Origin: Sphingomonas sp. R-74633
Lineage (GTDB): Bacteria; Pseudomonadota; Alphaproteobacteria; Sphingomonadales; Sphingomonadaceae
Reading direction: 5' to 3'
NCBI RefSeq assembly: GCF_013416555.1
Contig: NZ_JACCFG010000005.1
Coordinates: forward strand, 186,001-250,000
Length of the DNA stretch: 64,000 nt
Shown here: positions 8,295 to 14,788 of the stretch, piece by piece
How the letters are laid out: every line of letters starts with the position of its first letter
Numbering within the stretch: position 1 is the stretch's first letter
Position numbers and translations under genes: made by a program
Notes under the pieces: model-generated
Database searches by the model: none
Seen by the model: only the letters and a program-made list of their open reading frames with translations
What the model was told of the DNA's origin: nothing

Positions 8295-8324
8295 AAAAAG
8301 CCCGGACAGGAGCCTCCCGCCGGG
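8295..8324 (-). terminator. terminator-like hairpin between prohead protease and capsid genes
   Basis: A CCCGG...CCGGG stem with an internal GGAGGCTCC fold is followed on the minus strand by CTTTTT. A-rich sequence on the other side also makes it plausible in the plus direction. The stem is short, so it would terminate only partially. Confidence 0.45.
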
Positions 8325-8353
8325 GTTCAAAAAATCCGTCTCTCGAAAAGCGC

Positions 8354-8746
8354 TCAGTCCAGCGCGTGCACCCGCGCCAGCGGCTGCATCGGGCTCGCCA
8401 CCAGGCTCACTTCGACCAGGTCGAGCGCCGTGATCTCGCGCACGTTGCCGCGCCGCGCTTCCTTCACCCGGTAGCCGAAGGAGAGCCCCGTCACCGCCCC
8501 GGCGCGCAGCCGCTCGGCCAGCCCCGGCGCTTCGACCCGCCCGATCACGCGCAGCCCGCGCGCATCCTCGCCGATCGCTTCGATCTCGCCCACCGGCACG
8601 CCCTGATGCTGCCAGAGCAGCGGCACCCGCCGCGCGCCGGCAAAAGCGCCCTTGCGCACCACGTCGCCGCCGCGATCGACCGCGTCGAACACCGCGGCAT
8701 AGCCCGCGAAGCGCACCGCGCCTCCTGGGGCGCCCCGATCCGTCAC
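8354..8746 (-). CDS. HK97 family prohead protease (GTA gp4-like)
   Basis: 130 residues from a GTG at 8746 that overlaps the upstream stop as GTGA; longer frames would overlap the DUF6127 gene by 120 bases. Motifs: VRFAGYAAVFDAVDRGGDVVRKGAF, PLLWQHQG with the catalytic-type histidine, AVTGLSFGYRV with the nucleophile-type serine, and ITALDLVEVSLVASPMQPLA at the end. These are the HK97 protease (U35) signature. It matures the capsid encoded next. Confidence 0.92.
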   Translation of the reverse strand: MTDRGAPGGAVRFAGYAAVFDAVDRGGDVVRKGAFAGARRVPLLWQHQGVPVGEIEAIGEDARGLRVIGRVEAPGLAERLRAGAVTGLSFGYRVKEARRGNVREITALDLVEVSLVASPMQPLARVHALD

Positions 8747-9051
8747 TTCAGCCACCCCGGAAAGCCAAGCTTCACTGCCAGCCCCACCAGCACCAAGGCC
8801 GCCGTCATCCGGCCCGCCCATTGGAACGCCGCCTTGAGCGCCGACCGCTTCGCATCGCGCCACGCGCTCAGCAGCTCGCGGAGCTCCGACATGTCCTTGG
8901 CGGCGCCGCTGTCCTCAAGGCCCAGCCGCGACAGCGCCCGCTGCGCGCCCATCGCGCCGGCTTCCTCCGCGATCGCGCGGAGCGTCACCAGCCCGGCGCC
9001 TTCCGCCTCGGCCTGCGCGATAAGCTGCGCCAGCATGTCACCGTTACTCAT
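8743..9051 (-). CDS. DUF6127 family GTA-cluster protein (g3.5 position)
   Basis: 102 residues. ATGA overlap with the portal stop and GTGA overlap with the protease start show tight coupling. The N-terminal two-thirds are helical and charged (LAQLIAQAEAEGAGLVTLRAIAEEAG); a single hydrophobic segment lies at the C-terminus (AALVLVGLAVKLGF). It appears to belong to DUF6127, a family of unknown function that I associate with sphingomonad GTA clusters. The C-terminal membrane segment is unusual for a structural gene and could anchor assembly to the inner membrane. Confidence 0.75.
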   Translation of the reverse strand: MSNGDMLAQLIAQAEAEGAGLVTLRAIAEEAGAMGAQRALSRLGLEDSGAAKDMSELRELLSAWRDAKRSALKAAFQWAGRMTAALVLVGLAVKLGFPGWLK

Positions 9052-10157
9052 TGCACACCTACCATTTCACGCTTCTCGTCATCGCTGAGGAACACCGCGG
9101 CGTTGACCTGCGCCCAGAGCCGCTCGCGGTCCTCCGCCAGCGCGGTCACCCGGTCGAGATCCACCGCCAGGCTCGCGTCGGGGAACCAGCCCGCCAGCCC
9201 CTCGGCCAGCGCGCTCAATATCTTGTCGGCGAGCGGCAGGATCGCGAGCCGCCACAGCGCGCGATTGGCCTCGCGGTAATTGGCGTACGCCGCATCCCCC
9301 GGCAGCCCGAGCAGCATCGCCGGCACGCCGAACGCCAGCGCGATTTCGCGCGCCGCCGCTGCCTTCAGTCCGACGAAGTCCATGTCCGCCGGGGTCAGGC
9401 TCATCGCCTGCCATTTGAGCCCGCCTTCGAGCAGCATCGGCCGCCCGGCATTGGCGGCGCCGGCGAACCCGGCCTCCATTTCGCTTTTCAGCCGGGCAAA
9501 CTGCTCGGCGCCGAGCACGCTGCCGTCGCCCGGATCATGGACCAGCGCGCCCGAGGGCCGCGCTGCATTGTCGAGCAGCGCCTTGTTCCAGCGCGCCGCG
9601 GCATTGTGGATCGCCACTGCGCCCGAGGCCGCGCCCAGGCAGCCCAGCCCATAATGATCGTCGATCGGCGAGAAGGCGCGGATATGCACCAAGGCCGGCC
9701 GCCCGGCCGCGTCCTCCGCGCTCAGCCGCGCGACATTCTCGCCGACCTTGTAGCGATAGGCGACCGGCCAGCCCCGCGCATCGGGCTCCACGCTCACCCG
9801 TTCAGGGCGCAGCGCATAAAGCTCGCGCACTGCGCTGTCGTCGCCGGTCAGGACCTGCACATAGCCATTGCCGTGCAGCAGGATATGCGCCGCCAGCGTC
9901 TCGATCAGCGGCTGCCCGCCCGATCGCGCCGTCACCAGCGCGAGCAGCGCCGGATCGCTCGCCTTGAGCACCGCGCTGCCCGCACCTTCGGCAACCAGCT
10001 TCACTGCGCGCTGCGCCACCGGATTGTGGCAATAGGCCTCGCGCAGCTGCGCCTCGTAACTGCGCGGCCATTCGCCGACGCCGCCGACAAAGCTTCCCGC
10101 CCGCGACAAAGCCGGCCGCGCGCCTTCGCGCGCGGACTTCCGTCCGAACCATTTCAT
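9048..10157 (-). CDS. phage portal protein, HK97 family (GTA gp3-like)
   Basis: 369 residues. Motifs of the HK97 portal family run in order: YCHNPVAQRAVKLVAEGAGS, LLLHGNGYVQVL, RPERVSVEPD, VVHIRAFSPIDDHYGLGCL, AIHNAAARWNKALLDNAARPSGAL, and EIALAFGVPAMLLGLPGDAAYANYREANRALW near residue 300. It forms the dodecameric DNA channel and the dock for the terminase. The 144-base gap upstream contains a long inverted repeat instead of direct coupling to the terminase gene. Confidence 0.95.
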   Translation of the reverse strand: MKWFGRKSAREGARPALSRAGSFVGGVGEWPRSYEAQLREAYCHNPVAQRAVKLVAEGAGSAVLKASDPALLALVTARSGGQPLIETLAAHILLHGNGYVQVLTGDDSAVRELYALRPERVSVEPDARGWPVAYRYKVGENVARLSAEDAAGRPALVHIRAFSPIDDHYGLGCLGAASGAVAIHNAAARWNKALLDNAARPSGALVHDPGDGSVLGAEQFARLKSEMEAGFAGAANAGRPMLLEGGLKWQAMSLTPADMDFVGLKAAAAREIALAFGVPAMLLGLPGDAAYANYREANRALWRLAILPLADKILSALAEGLAGWFPDASLAVDLDRVTALAEDRERLWAQVNAAVFLSDDEKREMVGVQ

Positions 10158-10192
10158 GCCTGTCTCCTGAATTGCCGGACGATTTCCAAGCT

Positions 10193-10292
10193 GTTCCCCG
10201 GCGAAGGCCGGGGCCCAGTTGCAATGTCATTCGAGAGGTGCGGACACCTCACCAGCTACGTCGATGCTGGGCCCCGGCCTTCGTCGGGGAAC
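10193..10292. repeat. long inverted repeat (26-bp arms), REP/BIME-like
   Basis: Arms at 10193-10218 and 10267-10292 are reverse complements with one mismatch. The outer end reads GTTCCCCGGCGAAGG. A smaller GAGGTG...CACCTC hairpin lies in the 48-base spacer. It resembles dispersed palindromic intergenic elements of sphingomonads and three other elements in this window. Confidence 0.8.
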
Positions 10293-10300
10293 ATGGGGCG

Positions 10301-10612
10301 CTATGCGCAAGGGTTCTTCGTCGCCAGTTCCGCTGCCGTCAGCCGCGCATCCCCGTCGCAATCGCGCGTCCAGTAACCTGCGGCCAGCCCGGCGCGAAGC
10401 AGGTCGAGCTCGCTGCCCTTGCCCGGCACCGTCGCGGCGAGCATCGCCGTCACTTCCCCGGCGTCCAGCGCCCCATCACGATCCACATCGAAGCGCGCCA
10501 CCAGCGCCGCGCTCCCCGCGCCGACCAATGCCGCTCCGCCGATCGCGCAGCCGCACAGCATCAGCATCCCGGCAAGCGCAATCGCCTGCCGGGACCAGTT
10601 CGGTTCCGTCAT
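10301..10612 (-). CDS. small EF-hand lipoprotein within the GTA cluster
   Basis: 103 residues. An N-terminal hydrophobic segment ends in LMLCGC, giving a plausible lipobox with acylation at Cys22. Residues 42-53 (DVDRDGALDAGE) form a complete 12-residue EF-hand loop, and residues 84-95 (DCDGDARLTAAE) form a second loop lacking the usual glycine. The protein is therefore predicted to be a calcium-binding envelope lipoprotein. It lies between large terminase and portal genes, normally adjacent in GTAs, and long inverted repeats flank it on both sides, suggesting insertion. A link to particle function is not established. Confidence 0.75.
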   Translation of the reverse strand: MTEPNWSRQAIALAGMLMLCGCAIGGAALVGAGSAALVARFDVDRDGALDAGEVTAMLAATVPGKGSELDLLRAGLAAGYWTRDCDGDARLTAAELATKNPCA

Positions 10613-10640
10613 GTCGGTTCTCCAATGATGTCCAAATTTC

Positions 10641-10723
10641 CGTCATCCCTGCGAAGGCGGGGATCCAGGGTCGCAAAGGGCGTGGTTCTGTCGCTCTGGA
10701 TCCCCGCCTTCGCGGGGATGACG
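10641..10723. repeat. long inverted repeat (28-bp arms), REP/BIME-like
   Basis: Arms at 10641-10668 and 10696-10723 are reverse complements with one mismatch; the arm begins CGTCATCCCTGCGAAGGCGG. The 27-base spacer holds no visible gene. It lies between the EF-hand gene and the large terminase stop. Confidence 0.85.
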
Positions 10724-10743
10724 ATAAGAGGCCAGGGGCCTTC

Positions 10744-12066
10744 CTAAAGCCCCCGCACCGCCGCCTTCGCGCGCCGCCCGAGCATCAGCTCGGTCAGCGC
10801 CCAGACCAGTGCATCGGCGCGGTCCGGCGATCGGCCCGGCCCTTCATAGCCGCCGCCGAGCACCAGGCCGCACAGCTCGTCCTCCAGCGCCGGAAACACG
10901 CCCCAATGCCGCACCTTGCCCGTTTCGTAGAGCAGGCTCACCGGCTCGGCCCGCGCGGTCTTGCCCTGGCTCGCATGCACCAATGTCACCGGCAGCCCGC
11001 TGTCCGCGCCGAGCAGCACGCTCTTCACCATCGCGCCGCCCTGGTTCTTCTCCGCCACCACCCGATCCGCGCCGTGCCGCGCCGCACAGGCAGCCACCGC
11101 GCGCGCCCAGCCCTCGGGCGTTGCGCCCTGCACGCTGGCATCCTCGAGCACCCAGCCTCTGCCGTCGCGGCCGACCCCCGCCGCCACGATCCCGCAGGCA
11201 TCGCCGCCCACGCCCGCCGGCGGATCGACGCCGACCACAATACGCGTCAGCGCGGGCACCGCCTCCGCCCGGCATGCTTCCAGCAATTCGCGTTTCCACA
11301 GCGCGCCCTCGACCTCGTCGATCATCTCGCCGTCCAGCTCCTGCCGGCCCAGCCGCGTGCCGCCATAGTCCGCCGTCATCGCCTCGATGAAGCTCATCGG
11401 CAACCACGGGTTGGCCGCGGTCCGCCCACAGGTTTCGTGCACGCCCGGCAGCGTCATAACCTTGCGCATCAGTTTCACCGGGCGCGGCGTCGTCGTCACC
11501 ACGATCCGCGGCGCCTCGCCCAGCCGCATGCCCAGCATCATATTGTCCCAGGCCGCCTCGCCGCGCTGGCCCCATTTCGCCAGTTCGTCGCACCAGGCGA
11601 AATGATGCTCGGGCCCGCGCAGCCCCTCGGGCGCGCCGGCTGAATAGACATGCGCTTGCGCCCCGCTCGGAAAGATCAGTTCGCCGGTGCTGCGATGCCA
11701 CACCAGTTTCTCGTCCTCGCGTGCCGCAGCCAGCAGCCCGCCCGCGCCCTCGATCATCACATGCTGCACATCGGCTTCGTTGCCGCCCACCAGCGCGATC
11801 CGCGCATCGGGATTGGCGCGCGCCCGGGCATGGACCCATTCGGCGCCGGCACGGGTCTTGCCGAAGCCGCGACCGGCGCGGATCAGCCAGATCCGCCAGT
11901 CGCCCTTCGGCTCGAACTGACCCTTGTGTGCCCATTGCCACCAACGCTCGACATATTCGCGCTGCTGGGGTTTGCTCAGCTCCCGGATCGCCTTTGCCCG
12001 GTCCTCCGGGGCATAGCCGAGCAGCCGTTCGAACAGGTCCTCGCTGCGCATCTTCTCACTGCGCAT
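10744..12066 (-). CDS. terminase large subunit (GTA gp2-like DNA packaging ATPase/nuclease)
   Basis: 440 residues from the ATG at 12066, 11 bases inside the small terminase gene; a second in-frame ATG at 12051 is an alternative start. The N-terminal ATPase has a Walker A-like RAGRGFGKTRAG at about residues 63-74 and IALVGGNEADVQHVMIEG. HFAWCDELAKW carries the Walker B acidic pair, followed by VVTTTPRP. The C-terminal RNase H-like nuclease begins around residue 285 with VVGVDPPAG and has RVVAEKNQGG and DRADALVWALTELM. It cuts and pumps DNA into heads; in GTAs this packages host DNA without sequence specificity. Confidence 0.95.
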   Translation of the reverse strand: MRSEKMRSEDLFERLLGYAPEDRAKAIRELSKPQQREYVERWWQWAHKGQFEPKGDWRIWLIRAGRGFGKTRAGAEWVHARARANPDARIALVGGNEADVQHVMIEGAGGLLAAAREDEKLVWHRSTGELIFPSGAQAHVYSAGAPEGLRGPEHHFAWCDELAKWGQRGEAAWDNMMLGMRLGEAPRIVVTTTPRPVKLMRKVMTLPGVHETCGRTAANPWLPMSFIEAMTADYGGTRLGRQELDGEMIDEVEGALWKRELLEACRAEAVPALTRIVVGVDPPAGVGGDACGIVAAGVGRDGRGWVLEDASVQGATPEGWARAVAACAARHGADRVVAEKNQGGAMVKSVLLGADSGLPVTLVHASQGKTARAEPVSLLYETGKVRHWGVFPALEDELCGLVLGGGYEGPGRSPDRADALVWALTELMLGRRAKAAVRGL

Positions 12067-12514
12067 CCTGTTTCTCCGCGGCCTCGCGGGCACGGGCCCG
12101 ATCGATCGCATCCAGCTTCCGCAGGATAACCGCATCGGTTTCCTCGGGCCGGGCGCGCTTGAGCGCCGGGCCGCCCTTCCATTTGCCGTTCAGGCTGTTG
12201 CGATGCAGGCCGAGCAGGCGGATCGCCTCCGCCACGTCGATCTCGCGGCCATCCTCGCAGGAAATCATGTCGCCGCCGCCGCCCAGCACATGGCCGAGCA
12301 GAATCGTCTCCAGCATCTCGTATCCAAGGATCAGCGCCTTGCGCCATTCCTCGGCGAATTCCTCATCCTTGCGGCGCAGATGATAAACGCTCGGCGGCGT
12401 CATCCCTGCATGCGCGGCCGCCGCGCGCACATTGCCGGTGCTGGCCAGATGATCCAGAAAGGCTGAGCGCTTGGCCTTGGTCCAGCGCACCCAGCGCCGT
12501 CGCTTCTTCTCCAC
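12056..12514 (-). CDS. GTA small terminase-like DNA-binding protein (gp1-like)
   Basis: 152 residues, starting at a GTG (12514) preceded by a strong GGGAGAGGAG Shine-Dalgarno. The N-terminus is a helix-turn-helix (AKRSAFLDHLASTGNVRAAAAHAGMTPPSVYHLRRKD) after a KKRRRW basic patch. The C-terminal half (IRLLGLHRNSLNG) also looks helical. It is the first gene of the cluster, overlaps the large terminase gene, and matches the GTA gp1 layout. A terminator-like hairpin ends 13 bases before its start. Confidence 0.85.
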   Translation of the reverse strand: MEKKRRRWVRWTKAKRSAFLDHLASTGNVRAAAAHAGMTPPSVYHLRRKDEEFAEEWRKALILGYEMLETILLGHVLGGGGDMISCEDGREIDVAEAIRLLGLHRNSLNGKWKGGPALKRARPEETDAVILRKLDAIDRARAREAAEKQDAQ

Positions 12515-12526
12515 GGCTCCTCTCCC

Positions 12527-12565
12527 GAAAAGAAAAAGGGCCGGAAGGCGTTACCGCCCCGGCCC
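12527..12565 (-). terminator. intrinsic terminator-like hairpin immediately upstream of GTA gp1
   Basis: On the minus strand GGGCCGGGGCG...CGCC-TTCCGGCCC forms a GC-rich stem (12538-12565) with a TTTTTCTTTTC tail (12527-12537), a classic intrinsic terminator shape. It would end the DUF1134 transcript. The gp1 start is only 13 bases beyond, so the cluster must be transcribed through it or start at the hairpin edge. Confidence 0.7.
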
Positions 12566-12642
12566 GACTCGCAATTCTTCAGCGTGCTCTACTTGTGCCA
12601 CATCAGCGTGACGATGTCAAGCATAAAGTGCCTATTTGGTTA

Positions 12643-12671
12643 ATTATGGGCAAACGGGCTTGGCTCGTCGA
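12643..12671 (-). promoter_or_regulatory. candidate sigma70-type promoter for the GTA cluster
   Basis: On the minus strand, TCGACG (12666-12671) and CATAAT (12643-12648) are separated by exactly 17 bases in a locally AT-rich stretch. Downstream is TTGACATCGTCACGCTGATGT, which contains an ACATC...GATGT inverted repeat that could be an operator. This is consensus matching only. Confidence 0.35.
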
Positions 12672-12720
12672 TATGGCGCTTGCGAGAGGGAAGGGCTTTG
12701 GAAGGGGAGAGGGGGCGCCC

Positions 12721-13473
12721 TTAGAAGGGCATCCAGCGCTTCTTCTCGCTGAACTTCATATAGCCGGCGTTGACGCCGAGCCGCCAGCCGACGCCGAGGC
12801 GCACCGGGATCAGCACCACATCGCCGCGGCGCAGATAGGATGCGGAGAGGCCGCCGACGAAATAGGCGCGGCCCTCGCCCTGCGGGAAGCGCTTGTAGAG
12901 CTCCTGGCTGTCGTAAAGGTTGTAGACCAGCACGAACACCTTGTTGGCGTCGCCGCCCACGTCGAAGCCGATCGACGGGCCGGTCCAATAGACCTTCCGC
13001 TCGCCTTCGACCTTGTGGAACAACATGCCCGATCCGTAGCGCAGGCCGACGCCGATCGCGCCCGAGGCTTCGCTGCCGGCGATATAGCCGTTGGGCTGGC
13101 CCTGATCCTTGAGGATGTCCTCGAGCAGCTTGGCCAGGCCCGATGCGCCCTTGCCGAACACACCCTCGGCGGCACCGACCAGCTCGTCGCGCTGATAGGT
13201 GGTGGCCTGCTGGCGCGGGCTGAGATTGGGATTGGGATTATAGGGCGGCTGGCCCGGCTGCTGCTGCGCCGGATAGGGCTGGGCGGGCGGAGCGTCCTGC
13301 TGCTGCTGCGCGGGCGCGTCGTACGGGTCCTTGGCCGGCGGGGGCGTGTTCAGGTCCGAATCGATCGCGGTATTGGGGTCGATCGTCGTCATCTGCTGCT
13401 GTGCGGAAGCCGGTACGGCGCCCATTCCGAGCGCGGCCGCTGCCGCCACAAGCATCAGTTCACGAACGCGCAT
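12721..13473 (-). CDS. DUF1134 (EipA-like) secreted envelope protein
   Basis: 250 residues from the ATG at 13473, which begins MRVRELMLVAAAAALGMG with an SASA/Q signal cleavage site. A Gln/Pro-rich linker occupies about residues 35-90. The C-terminal 150 residues match DUF1134: GYIAGSEASGAIGVGLRYGSG, YWTGPSIGFDVGGDANKVF, VYNL, GEGRAYFVGGLSASYLRR, GVGWRLGVNAGY. EipA of Brucella, a DUF1134 member, is periplasmic and needed for envelope integrity. The proline/glutamine linker is longer than in most relatives. It is not coupled to the GTA genes; a terminator lies between. Confidence 0.88.
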   Translation of the reverse strand: MRVRELMLVAAAAALGMGAVPASAQQQMTTIDPNTAIDSDLNTPPPAKDPYDAPAQQQQDAPPAQPYPAQQQPGQPPYNPNPNLSPRQQATTYQRDELVGAAEGVFGKGASGLAKLLEDILKDQGQPNGYIAGSEASGAIGVGLRYGSGMLFHKVEGERKVYWTGPSIGFDVGGDANKVFVLVYNLYDSQELYKRFPQGEGRAYFVGGLSASYLRRGDVVLIPVRLGVGWRLGVNAGYMKFSEKKRWMPF

Positions 13474-13626
13474 GGTCGAATTACCCCAGCCCACCAGAAG
13501 CTCTGTCTATAGGGGGCGCGGCTGTCCCGGCAATGAACGAGCGGCAAATAGAGTCGATTTCGCGTCAAGCTGGGCGTTGATTGCTCCGAAACCCCTGCTA
13601 TAGGGCCTTCCCTCTAGCCGTTATCC

Positions 13627-13716
13627 GGAGACGTGGGTGAGTGGCTGAAACCAACGCTTTGCTAAAGCGTCATACGGGAAACCGTATCGAGGGTTCGAAT
13701 CCCTCCGTCTCCGCCA
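13627..13716 (+). tRNA. tRNA-Ser(GCT)
   Basis: 90 bases including an encoded CCA. The acceptor arm GGAGACG pairs with CGTCTCC, followed by discriminator G. The anticodon stem ACGCT/AGCGT holds loop TTGCTAA with anticodon GCT. A long variable arm (TACGGGAAACCGTA) confirms the class II serine type, and GGTTCGAATCC forms the T-arm. Confidence 0.97.
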
Positions 13717-13855
13717 CCGCTTTATCCCATTGATATTATTCGGTATTTCAACGGGGCGCCGCCCAAGCAGGGGTTTGGCGCACGTGAGAAATCCTGCGTC
13801 TCCTACTGATTCGCGCAGGCTTGGCAGTAGGGCGCAAAGCGCTTAGGCAGAGCGC

Positions 13856-14656
13856 ATGCCCAGCAGGCAGCCCGAAGCGTCGATCCCGCGCACTGAGAAA
13901 AAACCCCGTGTCCGCAAACCGCGGCCGCGTTCGCTGCGTCTCCATGGCACGGTGGCGCGCACGCTCGGCATTCGCATCGTGTCGGGCCAGCTTGCCCCGG
14001 GTGAAATACTGGAAGGCGAGATCGCGGCCAGCGAGCAGTTCAAGGTCTCGCGCACTGCGTACCGCGAAGCGATCCGGATTCTCGCCGCCAAGGGCCTGGT
14101 CCATTCGCGCCCCAAGATCGGCACGCAGGTAAGCCCGCGCCGCGAATGGCATCTGCTCGATCCGGATGTGCTGACCTGGATCTTCGCCGGTGAGCCCGAT
14201 GACGCGCTGATCGAGAGCCTGTTCGAACTGCGCCGCATCGTCGAGCCCGACGCCGCCCGTATGGCCGCGCTGCGCCGTACGCCTGAGCAACTCGCCCGCA
14301 TGCAGGAAGGGCTGGCGGGCGTGGATCGCCACGGCTTCGATTCGGAGGAGGGGCGCTGCTGCGACGAAGCCTTCCACTCCGCGCTGCTCGAGGCCTCGGG
14401 CAACGACTTCATCATCTCGCTGACCAGCGGCGTCGCTGCGGCGATCGAACTCACCACTGCGTTCAAGCAGCAGCATCTGCCCGCCCCGCACGACGCGCTG
14501 CCCGTCCACCTTGCGGTGCTCGAGGCGATCGAGGCGCAGGATGCCGAGCGCGCGCATGACGCGATGGCCCGGCTTGTCGATCGCGGCTTTGCCGACACGA
14601 TGGAGGCGCGCAAGCCCGGCGCCGGCCCGGTGCCCCGCATGCGGATCTCCTGCTGA
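13856..14656 (+). CDS. GntR family transcriptional regulator, FadR subfamily (FCD domain)
   Basis: 266 residues. A basic tail (EKKPRVRKPRPRS) precedes the winged helix: IRIVSGQLAPGEIL, then FKVSRTAYREAIRILAAKGLVHSRPKIGTQV at about residues 60-95. The FCD effector domain follows, with DALIESLFELRRIVEPDAARMAA, an FHSALLEASGN histidine and HLAVLEAIEAQD histidine suited to metal or acid binding. Such regulators usually respond to sugar acids or organic acids. It is transcribed toward the semialdehyde dehydrogenase 132 bases downstream and may control it. The basic extension is longer than usual. Confidence 0.92.
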   Translation: MPSRQPEASIPRTEKKPRVRKPRPRSLRLHGTVARTLGIRIVSGQLAPGEILEGEIAASEQFKVSRTAYREAIRILAAKGLVHSRPKIGTQVSPRREWHLLDPDVLTWIFAGEPDDALIESLFELRRIVEPDAARMAALRRTPEQLARMQEGLAGVDRHGFDSEEGRCCDEAFHSALLEASGNDFIISLTSGVAAAIELTTAFKQQHLPAPHDALPVHLAVLEAIEAQDAERAHDAMARLVDRGFADTMEARKPGAGPVPRMRISC

Positions 14657-14748
14657 GCCGCGCGCACTTCCAACCGCTCTGAACCCTAACTTCGCAGCTG
14701 TGCCCGATTGCATTTTGCCACGGCGCTACCTAAGTCCCGCACGGGCAA

Positions 14749-14762
14749 TGTTACCGCTAACT
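14749..14762. promoter_or_regulatory. LacI-type operator-like palindrome upstream of the dehydrogenase gene
   Basis: TGTTACCGCTAACT is a near-palindrome (GTTA-CCGC-TAAC) 27 bases before the dehydrogenase ATG. It resembles TGTTAGCGCTAACA-type sites bound by LacI-family sugar regulators in Caulobacter-like bacteria. A matching site precedes the GH3 gene. A half-site (GCGCTACC) lies about 20 bases further upstream. Confidence 0.5.
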
Positions 14763-14788
14763 TTAGAACGCACGACAGGAGAGCAGGC

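Noticed and set aside
12600-12660. CtrA binding site (TTAA-N7-TTAA) in front of the GTA cluster
   Set aside because: A TTAA is present in the AT-rich patch on both strands, but no second TTAA lies 7 bases away.
13261-13320. CAG/CTG-rich repeat tract
   Set aside because: It is the codon pattern of the Gln/Pro-rich linker in the DUF1134 protein, not a tandem repeat or array.
1-13716. Temperate prophage integrated at tRNA-Ser(GCT)
   Set aside because: No integrase, repressor or lysis gene is visible, no second copy of the tRNA 3' end was seen on the far side within the window, and a housekeeping-type DUF1134 gene lies between the tRNA and the cluster.
13748-14713. A minus-strand open frame of about 320 codons across the GntR gene
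   Set aside because: The opposite frame has clear winged-helix and FCD motifs, and the antisense translation has no recognisable domain.
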